Below the pieces are notes generated by a model, which was not told where the DNA came from, searched no databases, and saw only the letters and a program-made list of their open reading frames with translations. The position numbers and the translations under genes are program-made. From Tepidibacillus fermentans (GTDB lineage Bacteria > Bacillota > Bacilli > Tepidibacillales > Tepidibacillaceae), in the NCBI RefSeq assembly GCF_004342885.1, contig NZ_SMAB01000005.1, positions 91,766-155,765 of the forward strand: 64,000 nt of DNA, given 5' to 3'. This document shows, piece after piece, positions 34,017 to 42,655 of the stretch. The first letter of the stretch is position 1; the number at the start of each line of letters is the position of its first letter.

Positions 34017-34535
34017 CTATCTTGATTGATTCTTTCTATTCATCTTTCGAAATTCAAATAAATAAATCATCGATGTAAAAAAAGCAAAAATAACCACAAA
34101 CCATAAAAACTTCATATAAAACGGGAACTTAAAAATAATAAATAAGATCGCAAGATAAAACAAAATGGTCGTCATTTTACCTAAAGCATTGGCAGGGACG
34201 GTTTTTTTTCCACGAAAATGAAAAAAGATGGAGCTTACAATCATTCCAAAATCGCGAATAAAGATCAGAATCGCAACAAGCACCGAGATCTTACCTGAAA
34301 TGAGCAAAGATATGATCACCGTTAACATCATTAATTTATCTGCTAAAGGGTCTAGCAAAATTCCAATATCAGTTACCCAATTATGCTTCCTTGCGATATA
34401 GCCATCAGCAATATCCGTAATACCTGCTAAAAGTAAAACACCAAAAGCAACGAATTCTTGCCCTGAGAAGTAAACGATTACGAATAAGGGTATTAAGAAA
34501 AAGCGAATCGTCGTTAATAAATTGGGTAGATTCAC
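34017..34535 (-). CDS. CDP-alcohol phosphatidyltransferase (PgsA-like)
   Basis: The enzyme class condenses CDP-diacylglycerol with an alcohol such as glycerol-3-phosphate in the membrane. From GTG 34535 the protein is 172 residues with about five or six hydrophobic segments. It carries the complete catalytic signature DG-x2-AR-x8-G-x3-D-x3-D, seen as DGYIARKHNWVTDIGILLDP followed by LADK. The GTG start follows AGGAGG at seven bases; the longer frame from 34580 reads through sequence ahead of this site. It resembles phosphatidylglycerophosphate synthases, but a second paralogue is likely elsewhere, so the exact alcohol is uncertain. Confidence 0.85.
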   Translation of the reverse strand: MNLPNLLTTIRFFLIPLFVIVYFSGQEFVAFGVLLLAGITDIADGYIARKHNWVTDIGILLDPLADKLMMLTVIISLLISGKISVLVAILIFIRDFGMIVSSIFFHFRGKKTVPANALGKMTTILFYLAILFIIFKFPFYMKFLWFVVIFAFFTSMIYLFEFRKMNRKNQSR

Positions 34536-34582
34536 TCCATCCCCTCCTACAAGTTGACAAAGTTGAAGAAATTCTTTCAACG

Positions 34583-34623
34583 AAAAAAGTCATCTTCTGA
34601 TATTTAACGACCGGAAGATGACT
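34583..34623 (-). terminator. Terminator after the EpuA-like gene
   Basis: On the minus strand AGTCATCTTC and GAAGATGACT form a 10-bp stem around a 16-base loop, followed by TTTTTT. It closes the mbl-flhO-flhP-epuA unit before the pgsA-like gene. Confidence 0.85.
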
Positions 34624-34635
34624 GAGGAAAGTTAT

Positions 34636-34911
34636 TTAACCAAAAATTAATCGATATATATGAATCCAAGTACCTGGGTTTAGTACTTGTAAGGGATTCC
34701 CTTTTCCTAGAACACCATAGCCGATCATAGATCCTACAAAAAGTGCAATGATGGCTACGACCATGAGTAATAATGCTAATTGATGGGTCTTCGCCTTAGT
34801 TCTTGGTTTAACTTCTTTATTTTGCTTTTCTTTTTTGGCTTCAAGTTGATGCCTTTCAGATCTTGAGCGTACTTTGTATTGTCCTTGTCCTGATTGCATT
34901 TCCTCTTTCAC
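34636..34911 (-). CDS. EpuA-like small membrane protein (annotated as RNA polymerase beta-like in many genomes)
   Basis: The 91-residue protein has a charged N-terminal half (EAKKEKQNKEVKPRTKAKTH), one membrane helix at about residues 46-67 (LALLLMVVAIIALFVGSMIG), and the conserved tail LNPGTWIHIYRLIFG. This is the EpuA family; databases often name it DNA-directed RNA polymerase subunit beta by domain history, but it has no polymerase features and its function is unknown. Its position directly after flhO/flhP is typical in Bacillales. Confidence 0.8.
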   Translation of the reverse strand: MKEEMQSGQGQYKVRSRSERHQLEAKKEKQNKEVKPRTKAKTHQLALLLMVVAIIALFVGSMIGYGVLGKGNPLQVLNPGTWIHIYRLIFG

Positions 34912-34929
34912 AACCTTTTTTTCAAAAAG

Positions 34930-35754
34930 TTAACCCCGTAAACGAGTCGCCATACCCATCATCTGATCGGAATAAGATAATGCCCTAGCTTGAAACTGAT
35001 ATTGTCTTTGTGCTTCTGTTAGTTGCACCATTTCCTTCGCAAGATCCACATTAGAACCTTCCAGCTTACCTTGCTGAATCGAAAATAGGTTTCGATTGTT
35101 TGGACTCTGCATGTCCAAATTTTCGATGATATTATTCGCCTGATTGGACAGTTCAGCAGGAACTTGATACAAATTATTTCCTGCTTCTTCTAACGATTGC
35201 AAAGAATTCACTTTTGCTAATTGCAGGTACCCTAAGTCTGTGATTCGTCCACCGTTATCCTCAGTTATCAGTTTACCCATTGCATCTACTTTTAATGAAC
35301 TTCCATTTGGAATTTGAATGGGAGTGCCATTATGATTCAACACATAGTCTCCCTCTGCGGTTACCAAATAGCCTTGTCCATCGATGAAAAAATGTCCATC
35401 CCTTGTATAACGTGTGATTTGATCATTAGGTGATAAAACAGTAAAAAATATATTTTCACCCAATAATAACAAATCTGTCGCAACTCCCGTATCGATGGGT
35501 TGTCCTTGATCAAAATGGGTAACTGATAATGCAACTCTAGATCCTGCCCCTTCATCGATTCCTAAGGGAGTAAGGCGGCCATTTAGACGAAATTCCTCTG
35601 GTTGTTCCATTCGGGCCGATAAGATATCTTGAAAAAAAATTTCTCTGCTCTTATACCCATTGGTATTGATATTAGCGATATTGTTTGCGATTGTATCAAT
35701 TTTTTGTTGGACGGATTGCATTCCAGTAAGGGAGTTAATGATCGACAAATTCAT
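34930..35754 (-). CDS. flhP: Flagellar basal-body rod/hook family protein FlhP
   Basis: A 274-residue protein of the FlgG/FlgF family. The N-terminal rod motif is SLTGMQSVQQKIDTIANNIANINTNGYKSRE split over residues 8-38, and the C-terminal block is EGSNVDLAKEMVQLTEAQRQYQ. FlhO and FlhP are distal rod-type proteins exported through the flagellar apparatus. It lies 4 bases from flhO. No other flagellar genes are in the window, as expected because flhO/flhP are separate from the main fla/che operon in Bacillus. Confidence 0.92.
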   Translation of the reverse strand: MNLSIINSLTGMQSVQQKIDTIANNIANINTNGYKSREIFFQDILSARMEQPEEFRLNGRLTPLGIDEGAGSRVALSVTHFDQGQPIDTGVATDLLLLGENIFFTVLSPNDQITRYTRDGHFFIDGQGYLVTAEGDYVLNHNGTPIQIPNGSSLKVDAMGKLITEDNGGRITDLGYLQLAKVNSLQSLEEAGNNLYQVPAELSNQANNIIENLDMQSPNNRNLFSIQQGKLEGSNVDLAKEMVQLTEAQRQYQFQARALSYSDQMMGMATRLRG

Positions 35755-35757
35755 AGA

Positions 35758-36564
35758 TTAAACCCTCCCGATTTCGTTCACGGCCTTTTCCAAGGTCTTG
35801 TCCATAAATTGTATCATTTGTTGATTCGCTTCATAGATTCGTAAAGCGGTGATCATATCGACCATGGTCTGAGTAGGGTCAACATTGGAACGTTCTAATT
35901 TCCCTTGGAAAATTTGATAATTCTCATTCTCGTTTACAAAGGGAAGATTACCTTGATTTCCTTGTAAACGGTAAATCTGCTCTCCTTGTTTCAATAACTG
36001 ATTCGGGTTATTGATTTTCGTCAGACCAAGGCGAAGGGTTTGTCCATCAGAAAAACGGATATTTCCTTTTTGATCCACGGTGAATGAGCGTCCATTGGTA
36101 CGTATCGGTCTACCTTGGTCATCTAAAACGAGATAACCTTCTGGGGTTACAAGTTGACCCGCTGCATCTTCTGTAAATAATCCACTTCGAGTAAAGAGTC
36201 GTTCTCCATTTTGGCCTTGTACAGTAAATAGAAGAATGGGTCTTCTTTGGCCATTTGGAATCAACTCTAATTCTGGATCCCAAATCGCAAAATGGGTGTT
36301 GACCCCTGTCTCTGTTAAATCCCCTTGTTTAAAGATTGGTACATCCTCTTCAACAAAAACACCCTGATGAAGACTGCCAATCGGTTGTTTATCCTTCACT
36401 GGTACTCGGATCGTTTGCAGGAGTACCTCTGGAAAAGAACGGATGATCGCCTCATCTTGTTTATATCCCGGTGTATTGACGTTAGCAAGATTATTGGTGA
36501 GCAGATCTTGTCTTTTTTGCTGGGTTAACATTCCTGCTGCCGCAGTATAAATTCCTCTGATCAT
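35758..36564 (-). CDS. flhO: Flagellar basal-body rod/hook family protein FlhO
   Basis: A 268-residue paralogue of FlhP. Its N-terminus is MIRGIYTAAAGMLTQQKRQD followed by LLTNNLANVNTPGYKQDE, the flagellar rod signature. The C-terminus has LERSNVDPTQTMVDMITALR, the coiled-coil tail that pairs with the N-terminus in assembled rods. It is four bases from the mbl stop and coupled to flhP, so it belongs to an mbl-flhO-flhP transcript as in Bacillus. Confidence 0.92.
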   Translation of the reverse strand: MIRGIYTAAAGMLTQQKRQDLLTNNLANVNTPGYKQDEAIIRSFPEVLLQTIRVPVKDKQPIGSLHQGVFVEEDVPIFKQGDLTETGVNTHFAIWDPELELIPNGQRRPILLFTVQGQNGERLFTRSGLFTEDAAGQLVTPEGYLVLDDQGRPIRTNGRSFTVDQKGNIRFSDGQTLRLGLTKINNPNQLLKQGEQIYRLQGNQGNLPFVNENENYQIFQGKLERSNVDPTQTMVDMITALRIYEANQQMIQFMDKTLEKAVNEIGRV

Positions 36565-36568
36565 CGTT

Positions 36569-37582
36569 TCACACCCTTGAGAAAAATCCTCTTTTCTTTG
36601 ATACTTTATCTAAATTCTCTAACATAATACCAGTTCCTTTAACAACGCAAGACATTGGATCTTCAGCTGCCATTACAGGTACTTTTAATTCTTCGGTTAA
36701 TAAGGTATCTAGGCCATGCAAGTATGCTCCGCCACCTGTGATGATAATCCCTTTATCAATAATATCTGCTGCTAGTTCTGGTGGGGTTTTTTCTAAGACA
36801 GATTTGGAAGCAGCAACAATGGCTGAAACCGATTCTTCCAATGCTTCTTGAACTTCTTCCGAACGAATTGTGACCGAAATGGGTAGGCCTGTGACTAAAT
36901 CGCGTCCACGGATATCCATAGATTCATGACGTGCACCCGGAAAAACTGTTCCAATTGTCTTTTTCAATTCTTCTGCTGTTCTTTCACCAATCAATAAATT
37001 ATATTTCTTCTTTATGTATGCCATGATCGCTTGATCGAACTTGTCCCCAGCGACCTTAATAGAAGAGGCGGTTACGACATCTCCCATGGATAAGACTGCA
37101 ATATCGGTCGTACCTCCGCCAATATCAATGACCATATTCCCGCTTGGTTGAAAGATATCTAGTCCAGCACCAATCGCAGCAGCCTTTGGTTCATGTTCCA
37201 TTAATACTTCCCCAGCACCACTTTTTTGCGCAGCTTCTCGTATTGCTTTTTGTTCTACGTTCGTAATCCCAGTTGGCGCACAGATTAAAATTCTTGGTTT
37301 TCCAAATCGGCTTTTCGCACCCGCTTTTTCTAAGAAATGCTTTAACATTGCTTCTGTGATTTCAAAATCAGCGATTACCCCATCTTTTAGCGGCCGCATC
37401 GCGACAATATTCCCTGGCGTTCTTCCAACCATTCGCCTCGCTTCTTCGCCAACAGCTCTTACTTTGCGAGTTGTGGTGTCTATCGCAACAACGGATGGTT
37501 CGTTGATGACAACTCCTTTACCTTTAAGATAGATTAATACGTTGGCCGTCCCAAGATCTATTCCAATGTCCCTACTCCACAT
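36569..37582 (-). CDS. mbl: Actin-like rod-shape protein Mbl
   Basis: Mbl forms membrane-bound filaments that direct lateral-wall synthesis. From ATG 37582 the protein is 337 residues starting WSRDIGIDLGTANVLIYLKG, with the phosphate-1 motif at residues 5-17. VIDIGGGTTDIAVLS near 160 is phosphate-2, and IIITGGGAYLHGLDTLL is the adenosine motif. The ATG follows GGAGG with ten bases; the upstream frame from 37606 has no site. Its place between spoIIID and flhO identifies it as Mbl rather than MreB. Confidence 0.95.
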   Translation of the reverse strand: MWSRDIGIDLGTANVLIYLKGKGVVINEPSVVAIDTTTRKVRAVGEEARRMVGRTPGNIVAMRPLKDGVIADFEITEAMLKHFLEKAGAKSRFGKPRILICAPTGITNVEQKAIREAAQKSGAGEVLMEHEPKAAAIGAGLDIFQPSGNMVIDIGGGTTDIAVLSMGDVVTASSIKVAGDKFDQAIMAYIKKKYNLLIGERTAEELKKTIGTVFPGARHESMDIRGRDLVTGLPISVTIRSEEVQEALEESVSAIVAASKSVLEKTPPELAADIIDKGIIITGGGAYLHGLDTLLTEELKVPVMAAEDPMSCVVKGTGIMLENLDKVSKKRGFFSRV

Positions 37583-37689
37583 GAAAAAATATCCTCCCTG
37601 CGACATACTCTACAAGATTATTCATACGTACATAGTATACCTTAAAATTATTAAATTCGATAGAGATCGGGAAAATCCTTTTTTATATC

Positions 37690-37959
37690 TTATAAAAAAT
37701 TTTTTTCATTTGCCTGATTTTTGTATTTGACTCTAGTCGCTTCCCCCCCTCTGATATGGCGGATCGATTTGTGATATTCTAAAATCTCCTTCACTTGGTT
37801 GGCTAATTCTGGGCTTATTTCTGGCAATCGTTCGGTTAAATCTTTGTGCACTGTGCTTTTGGATACGCCAAATTCTTTTGCAATCGTACGAACTGTGTTT
37901 TTCGTCTCTATGATATATCGTCCTATTTTTAGGGTTCGCTCCTTGATGTAATCGTGCAC
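37690..37959 (-). CDS. spoIIID: Mother-cell transcription regulator SpoIIID
   Basis: SpoIIID activates or represses many sigma-E and sigma-K genes in the mother cell. The 89 residues (GTG start after GGAGG) begin HDYIKERTLKIGRYIIETKN and contain the helix-turn-helix TVRTIAKEFGVSKSTVHKDL (about residues 22-41). The basic C-terminal RHIRGGEATRVKYKNQ makes extra DNA contacts. It is directly upstream of mbl. A sigma-E type promoter precedes it. Confidence 0.96.
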   Translation of the reverse strand: MHDYIKERTLKIGRYIIETKNTVRTIAKEFGVSKSTVHKDLTERLPEISPELANQVKEILEYHKSIRHIRGGEATRVKYKNQANEKNFL

Positions 37960-37994
37960 TCCCCTCGCCTCCCCATTTCGAAATCGTCTGTTAC

Positions 37995-38022
37995 ATTATA
38001 TGAGATGGTTTGGCATATATTC
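37995..38022 (-). promoter_or_regulatory. Sigma-E type promoter of spoIIID
   Basis: On the minus strand GAATATA (38022-38016), 13 bases, then CATATAAT (38002-37995) closely match the sigma-E consensus (ATATT-like -35, CATACAAT-like -10). The promoter lies about 36 bases upstream of the start codon. spoIIID is known to be sigma-E dependent in Bacillus subtilis. Confidence 0.6.
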
Positions 38023-38214
38023 TCTTGTTACAAGCCTTGACAAGCTAATTTCCAAATTTTTTTCAATCATCGTCAAGCCAAAATTGTCATCCATCCCCAT
38101 GGACAGGTATTACGATGGAATACGAGGGCTTAATTTTGTATAATTCTATCATGTAGGAAAAAAGACTAGATCATGGTCGATTAAAAATGAAAGAACTAGA
38201 GGAAGTAGAGGAAA

Positions 38215-39135
38215 ATGGCAAATTTTATCCGTAAAGGCGAATGGTTAGAATACCATGTTTCAAGTACAGACCAGGGAAAAACCATCGAAGAGGTTTGTAT
38301 GAGTAAATTTCTAATTTCTGGAAGGATGCTGCAAAAATTAACAAGACATAGAGGGATCCAAATTAACGGCAAAAAGAGTTACTTGGCCTATCCATTAAAA
38401 AAAGGAGACCGATTGCAAATCAAAATTTTTGAATGGGAAGAGTATGGTGTAGAACCTGAGGCCACTCCATTAGAGGTTCTTTACGAGGATGATCATGTAT
38501 TGGTGGTGAATAAACCGGCTGGGGTTGCGGTTCATCCAACAGAACCGAATCAAAGGGGAACATTAGCACATGCCATCGCTTTTTATTACCAAACAAAAGG
38601 GCTGCAAACAAAAGTAAGGCACATCCATCGTTTGGATAAAGATACTACAGGAGCGATTTTAATCGCAAAACATTCCCTTGCCCAAAGTATCTTAGATAAA
38701 GATTTAAGGGAAAGAAAAATAAGCAGGGAATACTTGGCTATCGTATCAGGAATCCCAGAACCAACACAAGGGACTATTGATGAACCCATTGGACGCGATC
38801 GGCATCATCCCACTCGTAGAAGGGTTTCCAAAACAGGGGATCGGGCTGTTACGCATTATGAGGTCCTTGAAACCATGAACAATGAGGCTGCTTTAGTGAA
38901 ACTATATTTAGATACAGGGAGAACCCACCAAATTCGTGTTCACATGAGCCATATTGGTCATCCCTTATTTGGCGATTTTCTCTATGATGGACCGATGAAG
39001 GGGATTCAAAGGCAAGCCTTACATGCGGCAAAGTTAACTTTTTTTCATCCTTTTACACTAGAGAAAATTACAGTTGATGCACCAATGCCAGAAGATATGG
39101 AGCAACTTCTTATTCTTCTGCATTCCAATGCATAA
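38215..39135 (+). CDS. RluA-family pseudouridine synthase (RluD-like)
   Basis: The enzyme isomerises specific uridines in rRNA or tRNA. The 306-residue protein has an S4-like RNA-binding start (MLQKLTRHRGIQINGKK, about residues 39-55) and the synthase domain with the catalytic aspartate in RHIHRLDKDTTGAILIAK near residue 140. DTGRTHQIRVHMSHIGHPLF near residue 225 is also conserved. The ATG has AGAGGAA upstream. It stands alone on the plus strand among minus-strand genes, with a bidirectional terminator after it. The exact target site cannot be told. Confidence 0.92.
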   Translation: MANFIRKGEWLEYHVSSTDQGKTIEEVCMSKFLISGRMLQKLTRHRGIQINGKKSYLAYPLKKGDRLQIKIFEWEEYGVEPEATPLEVLYEDDHVLVVNKPAGVAVHPTEPNQRGTLAHAIAFYYQTKGLQTKVRHIHRLDKDTTGAILIAKHSLAQSILDKDLRERKISREYLAIVSGIPEPTQGTIDEPIGRDRHHPTRRRVSKTGDRAVTHYEVLETMNNEAALVKLYLDTGRTHQIRVHMSHIGHPLFGDFLYDGPMKGIQRQALHAAKLTFFHPFTLEKITVDAPMPEDMEQLLILLHSNA

Positions 39136-39163
39136 ATCATTCATGTAAGGATGTAGCGGTAAG

Positions 39164-39190
39164 AAAAAAGTCCCTTAACGGGACTTTTTT
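39164..39190. terminator. Bidirectional terminator between the rlu gene and spoIIQ
   Basis: AAAAAAGTCCC, loop TTAAC and GGGACTTTTTT form a symmetrical stem with T-tracts in both directions. Confidence 0.93.
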
Positions 39191-39207
39191 GATGTGTAAA
39201 ACTTGAT

Positions 39208-40023
39208 TTAGCTTAGATTTCCTTTAAAACTGGTTGGTGATTTTTGTTCGTTTGTCTTTGGTTGTTCGTTTGTTTTGCTGTCAGTTTTTTTATCTTGATC
39301 GTTTGTATCTTTGGTTGCGTTTGCTTTTTGCTCTAGTTGTTTCAAAACTTGGCTTGCATCTTGACCAATAAATGCTTGTGGAGATAATGCTTCATCACCT
39401 TTTCTTACTTCAAAATGCAAGTGTACTCCTTGGTCTTTTTCAAAGATGTTGCGACCAGCCGTACCTAGTACTTGTCCTTGAGTTACTTTGTCACCTTTTG
39501 CTACTTTCAGTTCACTTAAACTGGAGTAGTTGGTGACTAAACCATTCTCGTGGCGAATATCGACCATGAAACCAACGACTGGATCTTTTTCTGCTCGAAC
39601 TACTTCCCCACTAAGTGCTGCAATAACGGTTAGTGGTGATTTGTCTTTTGACACAATATCAATCCCCGTATGTGGCCAAATTTCATCTTGGAATCTCACA
39701 ATTGCTTTTTCCATCTCTTTATCCGATAGAGATGAATCGAAGAATTCCATTTTAATATCGGCTTTGCTAGGATCTTGAACTGGCCAGATCATCTGCTCTT
39801 GATGGGCAGTAACAGGAACTGCTTGATCCTTGTTCACTAAATCTGCATTTGCTGTTTCATTCGTTGTTTGTTGGATTCCAAGATCCTCTTTGGTTAGTGA
39901 AGGATTGTGACCATTCTGATACCACCACATTAATGTTAGAATAAGTGCTGCAACTGTCATGTAAATGGCAGGGAATGTCCATTTTTTCCCTAATAATTTT
40001 TTCCATTTTGAAATTGGACTCAT
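39208..40023 (-). CDS. spoIIQ: Forespore engulfment protein SpoIIQ (M23/LytM domain)
   Basis: SpoIIQ is made in the forespore and binds SpoIIIAH across the intermembrane space during engulfment. The 271-residue protein has an N-terminal membrane helix at about 17-35, a LytM (M23) domain at about 112-215, and a low-complexity Lys/Thr/Gln/Asn tail. The metal motif H-x-G-x-D is intact (PHTGIDIV, His118 and Asp122), as is HLHFEVR (His201, His203). The B. subtilis protein has lost the first histidine. The gene follows spoIID; its start codon and ribosome binding site are part of a 13-bp inverted repeat, and a sigma-F promoter lies in the loop. Confidence 0.92.
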   Translation of the reverse strand: MSPISKWKKLLGKKWTFPAIYMTVAALILTLMWWYQNGHNPSLTKEDLGIQQTTNETANADLVNKDQAVPVTAHQEQMIWPVQDPSKADIKMEFFDSSLSDKEMEKAIVRFQDEIWPHTGIDIVSKDKSPLTVIAALSGEVVRAEKDPVVGFMVDIRHENGLVTNYSSLSELKVAKGDKVTQGQVLGTAGRNIFEKDQGVHLHFEVRKGDEALSPQAFIGQDASQVLKQLEQKANATKDTNDQDKKTDSKTNEQPKTNEQKSPTSFKGNLS

Positions 40024-40088
40024 TTATACATCACCTCAGCAATCATTTTGTCCAGAATTTTCCGCTTTTAAACTCGGTGATGTATAAA
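40023..40088 (-). promoter_or_regulatory. Inverted repeat that would hide the spoIIQ ribosome binding site
   Basis: A perfect 13-bp inverted repeat: TTTATACATCACC on the minus strand at 40088-40076 and its complement GGTGATGTATAAA at 40035-40023. The second arm covers most of the Shine-Dalgarno GAGGTG and reaches the A of the start codon. The left arm lies 18 bases after the spoIID stop and upstream of the sigma-F promoter. Only read-through RNA from spoIID would carry both arms. Confidence 0.8.
40045..40073 (-). promoter_or_regulatory. Sigma-F type promoter of spoIIQ
   Basis: On the minus strand GTTTA (40073-40069), a 15-base spacer, and GGACAAAAT (40053-40045) fit the sigma-F pattern GYWTA-N15-GGNRANANT with one mismatch. 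The predicted start is near 40039, leaving a short leader that contains GAGGTG. spoIIQ is a known sigma-F gene. Confidence 0.72.
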
Positions 40089-40105
40089 TTTTTAATAGAA
40101 AATGT

Positions 40106-41107
40106 TTATTTTACCCATTTTGCGTAATCTTCAATCTGAACGCCTTTATAGTAATACTTGACAATCTCCTCAGCCTTTTTCCCCTCTTGTGCCATTCCAT
40201 TTGCTCCGTATTGACTCATTCCAACTCCATGTCCATAACCAACCATGTGGAAAACGACCTGATCCTTTTTTACTTCTATGGTGAAATCTGAGGAGCGTAG
40301 ACTGAACAAATCTCTCATTTCGCGACCTGTTAGCAGTTTGTCACCTACTCTTATCTTCTTCACTCGGCCAGTAGAGGTTTTTTCAAGGATTTTGATCCAT
40401 TCTTGTCCTGTTGAAGCAAGAACTGTTGCATCTACTTTTAGATTCCCTTTGATCTCTGAAAAGGGTACGACCATGGTAGATTGATATTTTGGGGATGCTT
40501 TATCCCATGGGCTTGCCACGCTTCTTAAATAAGGAACCTCTTTTGACCAATAATCTTCTGAATTCTCGGTATAGCCATTGCTCGTTGAGAAGTATACAGC
40601 GCTAATCGGTTTTCCTTCATAAGCGATCACTTGTCCCATCGTTTCGTTAATCGCTTGGTTTAATTTTGAGATTTTTGCGGGATATTCAAGTCCCCAACGC
40701 TTTTGAAGTTCAGAATCTGAGACAAAAACTTGATGTTGAACCGTATCTGTAACCATTGCCCCTTGAGGTACTCCTGAAAAGTCTTTTTCTAGTATTCTTT
40801 TGATAATATATGTTCGAGCAGAAAGAGCCTGAGCTTTTAATGCTTCTAGCTCAAATTCAATCGGCATTTCTGCTGCTACGACCCCACGAACATATTCTTC
40901 TAGTGGATAAGTTTCTACTTTTCCTAATGAATTTCGATAGACAGTTACTTTAACGGAATGATTTGGATCTAACTTTAATTCTACTTTTTTGTTCGGTGGT
41001 AAATCTATTTGTTTTTTTGGACCAATCATCGTAAATACAGCAGGAATAAAGATCATTGCTGCTCCAAGCACGAACAAGAAAACAAAAATCAAGGGCCGAA
41101 TTCTCAT
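40106..41107 (-). CDS. spoIID: Stage II sporulation protein D, peptidoglycan lytic transglycosylase
   Basis: SpoIID cuts denuded glycan strands at the mother-cell side during engulfment. The 333-residue protein has one N-terminal membrane helix at about 5-27. The catalytic region VRGVVAAEMPIEFELEALKA follows, whose glutamate in AAEMP matches the active-site residue, then QALSARTYIIK. C-terminal GYGHGVGMSQYGANGMAQEG is a family motif. The ATG has GGAGG upstream. In Bacillus it is transcribed by sigma-E in the mother cell. No terminator separates it from spoIIQ. It follows murA, as usual in Bacillales. Confidence 0.94.
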   Translation of the reverse strand: MRIRPLIFVFLFVLGAAMIFIPAVFTMIGPKKQIDLPPNKKVELKLDPNHSVKVTVYRNSLGKVETYPLEEYVRGVVAAEMPIEFELEALKAQALSARTYIIKRILEKDFSGVPQGAMVTDTVQHQVFVSDSELQKRWGLEYPAKISKLNQAINETMGQVIAYEGKPISAVYFSTSNGYTENSEDYWSKEVPYLRSVASPWDKASPKYQSTMVVPFSEIKGNLKVDATVLASTGQEWIKILEKTSTGRVKKIRVGDKLLTGREMRDLFSLRSSDFTIEVKKDQVVFHMVGYGHGVGMSQYGANGMAQEGKKAEEIVKYYYKGVQIEDYAKWVK

Positions 41108-41211
41108 AAAAATAGCTCCTCCATCTCTTGCTACAATTTTTTTTACTTTAGTACAAGATATGAAAAAGCTACTAAGTTCAGAACTAAATATTCTAGTATT
41201 TCTAGCTTCTT

Positions 41212-41269
41212 GGCTTGTATGTTCTATTAGCTGCTAGCTAGCGGAACACATTAGAAAATACAGTCCCAT
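41212..41269. repeat. Short palindromic element related to the 33.7-34.0 kb repeats
   Basis: GGCTTGTATGTTCTATTAGC at 41213 onward and the imperfect inverse TTAGAAAATACAGTCC (41251-41266) surround an internal palindrome GCTAGCTAGC. The outer sequence is nearly the same as element 2 and the solitary box at 33740. Confidence 0.6.
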
Positions 41270-41273
41270 ACCA

Positions 41274-41303
41274 TAAAAAAACTAGGGAATGATTCCCTAG
41301 TTA
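41274..41303 (-). terminator. Terminator of murA
   Basis: On the minus strand AACTAGGGAAT and ATTCCCTAGTT pair closely and run into TTTTTTATGG, ten bases after the murA stop. Confidence 0.9.
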
Positions 41304-41313
41304 AAGTATATTG

Positions 41314-42615
41314 CTATTTCACCCAGAGCGGTTGTAACTCTTGGGTGGTATTTTCTTTTTCATCAATTCTTTCGATATCGGCGCCTAAGCTTTTTAATTT
41401 CCCAACTAGATCAACATAACCTCGATCAATATGATGCAGACCTGTTACTTCTGTTTCACCTTCAGAAACTAGTCCAGCTAATACAAGTGCCGCACCTGCT
41501 CTTAAATCGGTCGCTTCTACTCGGGTTCCGACTAACTTCGCATTTCCTTCTATGATTGCTGTACGACCCTCAATTTTAATATTTGCGTTCATTCGTTTAA
41601 ATTCTTCTACATGCATAAAACGATTTTCAAAAACAGTCTCTGTAATAATGCTTGTTCCTTGTGCTGTTAACAATAAGGCCATCATTTGCGATTGCATATC
41701 GGTTGGGAATCCAGGATGGGGAAGTGTTTTGATATCAATGGCTTTTAGTGGATGAGATGCACGAACTCTTAATCCTTCATCTTCCTCTTCAATCATGACT
41801 CCCATTTCTTCCAATTTCGCAATGACTGGTTTGAGATGATCGGTAATCGCGTTTTCGATAAGAATGTCTCCACCTGTGATTGCTGCTGCTACCATATATG
41901 TCCCAATTTCTATTCGGTCAGGAATCACGCTGTGTCTTGTCGATGTTAATTGATCAACCCCATCAATCCGAATGGTCCCTGTTCCAGCCCCTCTTACTTT
42001 AGCACCCATAGAGTTGAGGAAATTAGCGAGGTCAACAATTTCAGGCTCTTGAGCTGCATTCTCAATCACTGTGGTACCTTCAGCTAAAACAGCAGCCATG
42101 ATAATATTCTCTGTTGCTCCTACGCTCGCGTAATCTAAATAAATTTTTGCTCCTTTAAGTCTTCCATCTACTTTTGCATCGATATATCCTTGGCCAATGT
42201 GGATTTTTGCGCCCATTGCTTCGAAACCTTTAAGGTGAAGGTCGACTGGGCGACTTCCAATTGCACAACCACCAGGTAGTGCAATTCGTGCATGGCCTTC
42301 CCTCGCTAATAGAGGACCCATAACTAGAAAAGATGCTCTCATTTTGCGAACGAGGTCATAAGGTGCTTCTGTACGCTGAATCTTCGCTGCATTTGTTGTT
42401 ACAATTCCATCTTGAAATCGTATATCGACTCCAATAAAAGATAAGACATCGATGATGGTGTATACATCATCTAGGGCGGGGACTTCGTAGATTGTACTTA
42501 CTCCTTCTTGCCCTAGAATTGATGCCGCAAGTATCGGGAGTACCGCATTTTTTGCCCCATCGGCTTTTACCCTACCTGATAATTGCCTCCCACCGCGGAC
42601 GATGATTTTTCCCAA
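41314..42615 (-). CDS. murA: UDP-N-acetylglucosamine 1-carboxyvinyltransferase MurA
   Basis: MurA moves enolpyruvate from PEP to UDP-GlcNAc, the first committed step of peptidoglycan synthesis and the target of fosfomycin. From TTG 42615 the product is 433 residues, starting with [20 protein letters not shown]. The conserved lysine is Lys22 and the PEP-binding cysteine is Cys117 in [18 protein letters not shown]. The TTG start lies eight bases after GGAGG. An in-frame ATG at 42636 sits upstream of that site and lacks its own. The presence of cysteine, not aspartate, predicts ordinary fosfomycin sensitivity of this enzyme. Confidence 0.95.
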   Translation of the reverse strand: MGKIIVRGGRQLSGRVKADGAKNAVLPILAASILGQEGVSTIYEVPALDDVYTIIDVLSFIGVDIRFQDGIVTTNAAKIQRTEAPYDLVRKMRASFLVMGPLLAREGHARIALPGGCAIGSRPVDLHLKGFEAMGAKIHIGQGYIDAKVDGRLKGAKIYLDYASVGATENIIMAAVLAEGTTVIENAAQEPEIVDLANFLNSMGAKVRGAGTGTIRIDGVDQLTSTRHSVIPDRIEIGTYMVAAAITGGDILIENAITDHLKPVIAKLEEMGVMIEEEDEGLRVRASHPLKAIDIKTLPHPGFPTDMQSQMMALLLTAQGTSIITETVFENRFMHVEEFKRMNANIKIEGRTAIIEGNAKLVGTRVEATDLRAGAALVLAGLVSEGETEVTGLHHIDRGYVDLVGKLKSLGADIERIDEKENTTQELQPLWVK

Positions 42616-42655
42616 GGCGCTTCCCTCCGCGTTCATTTATTTCTTATTCAAGATA

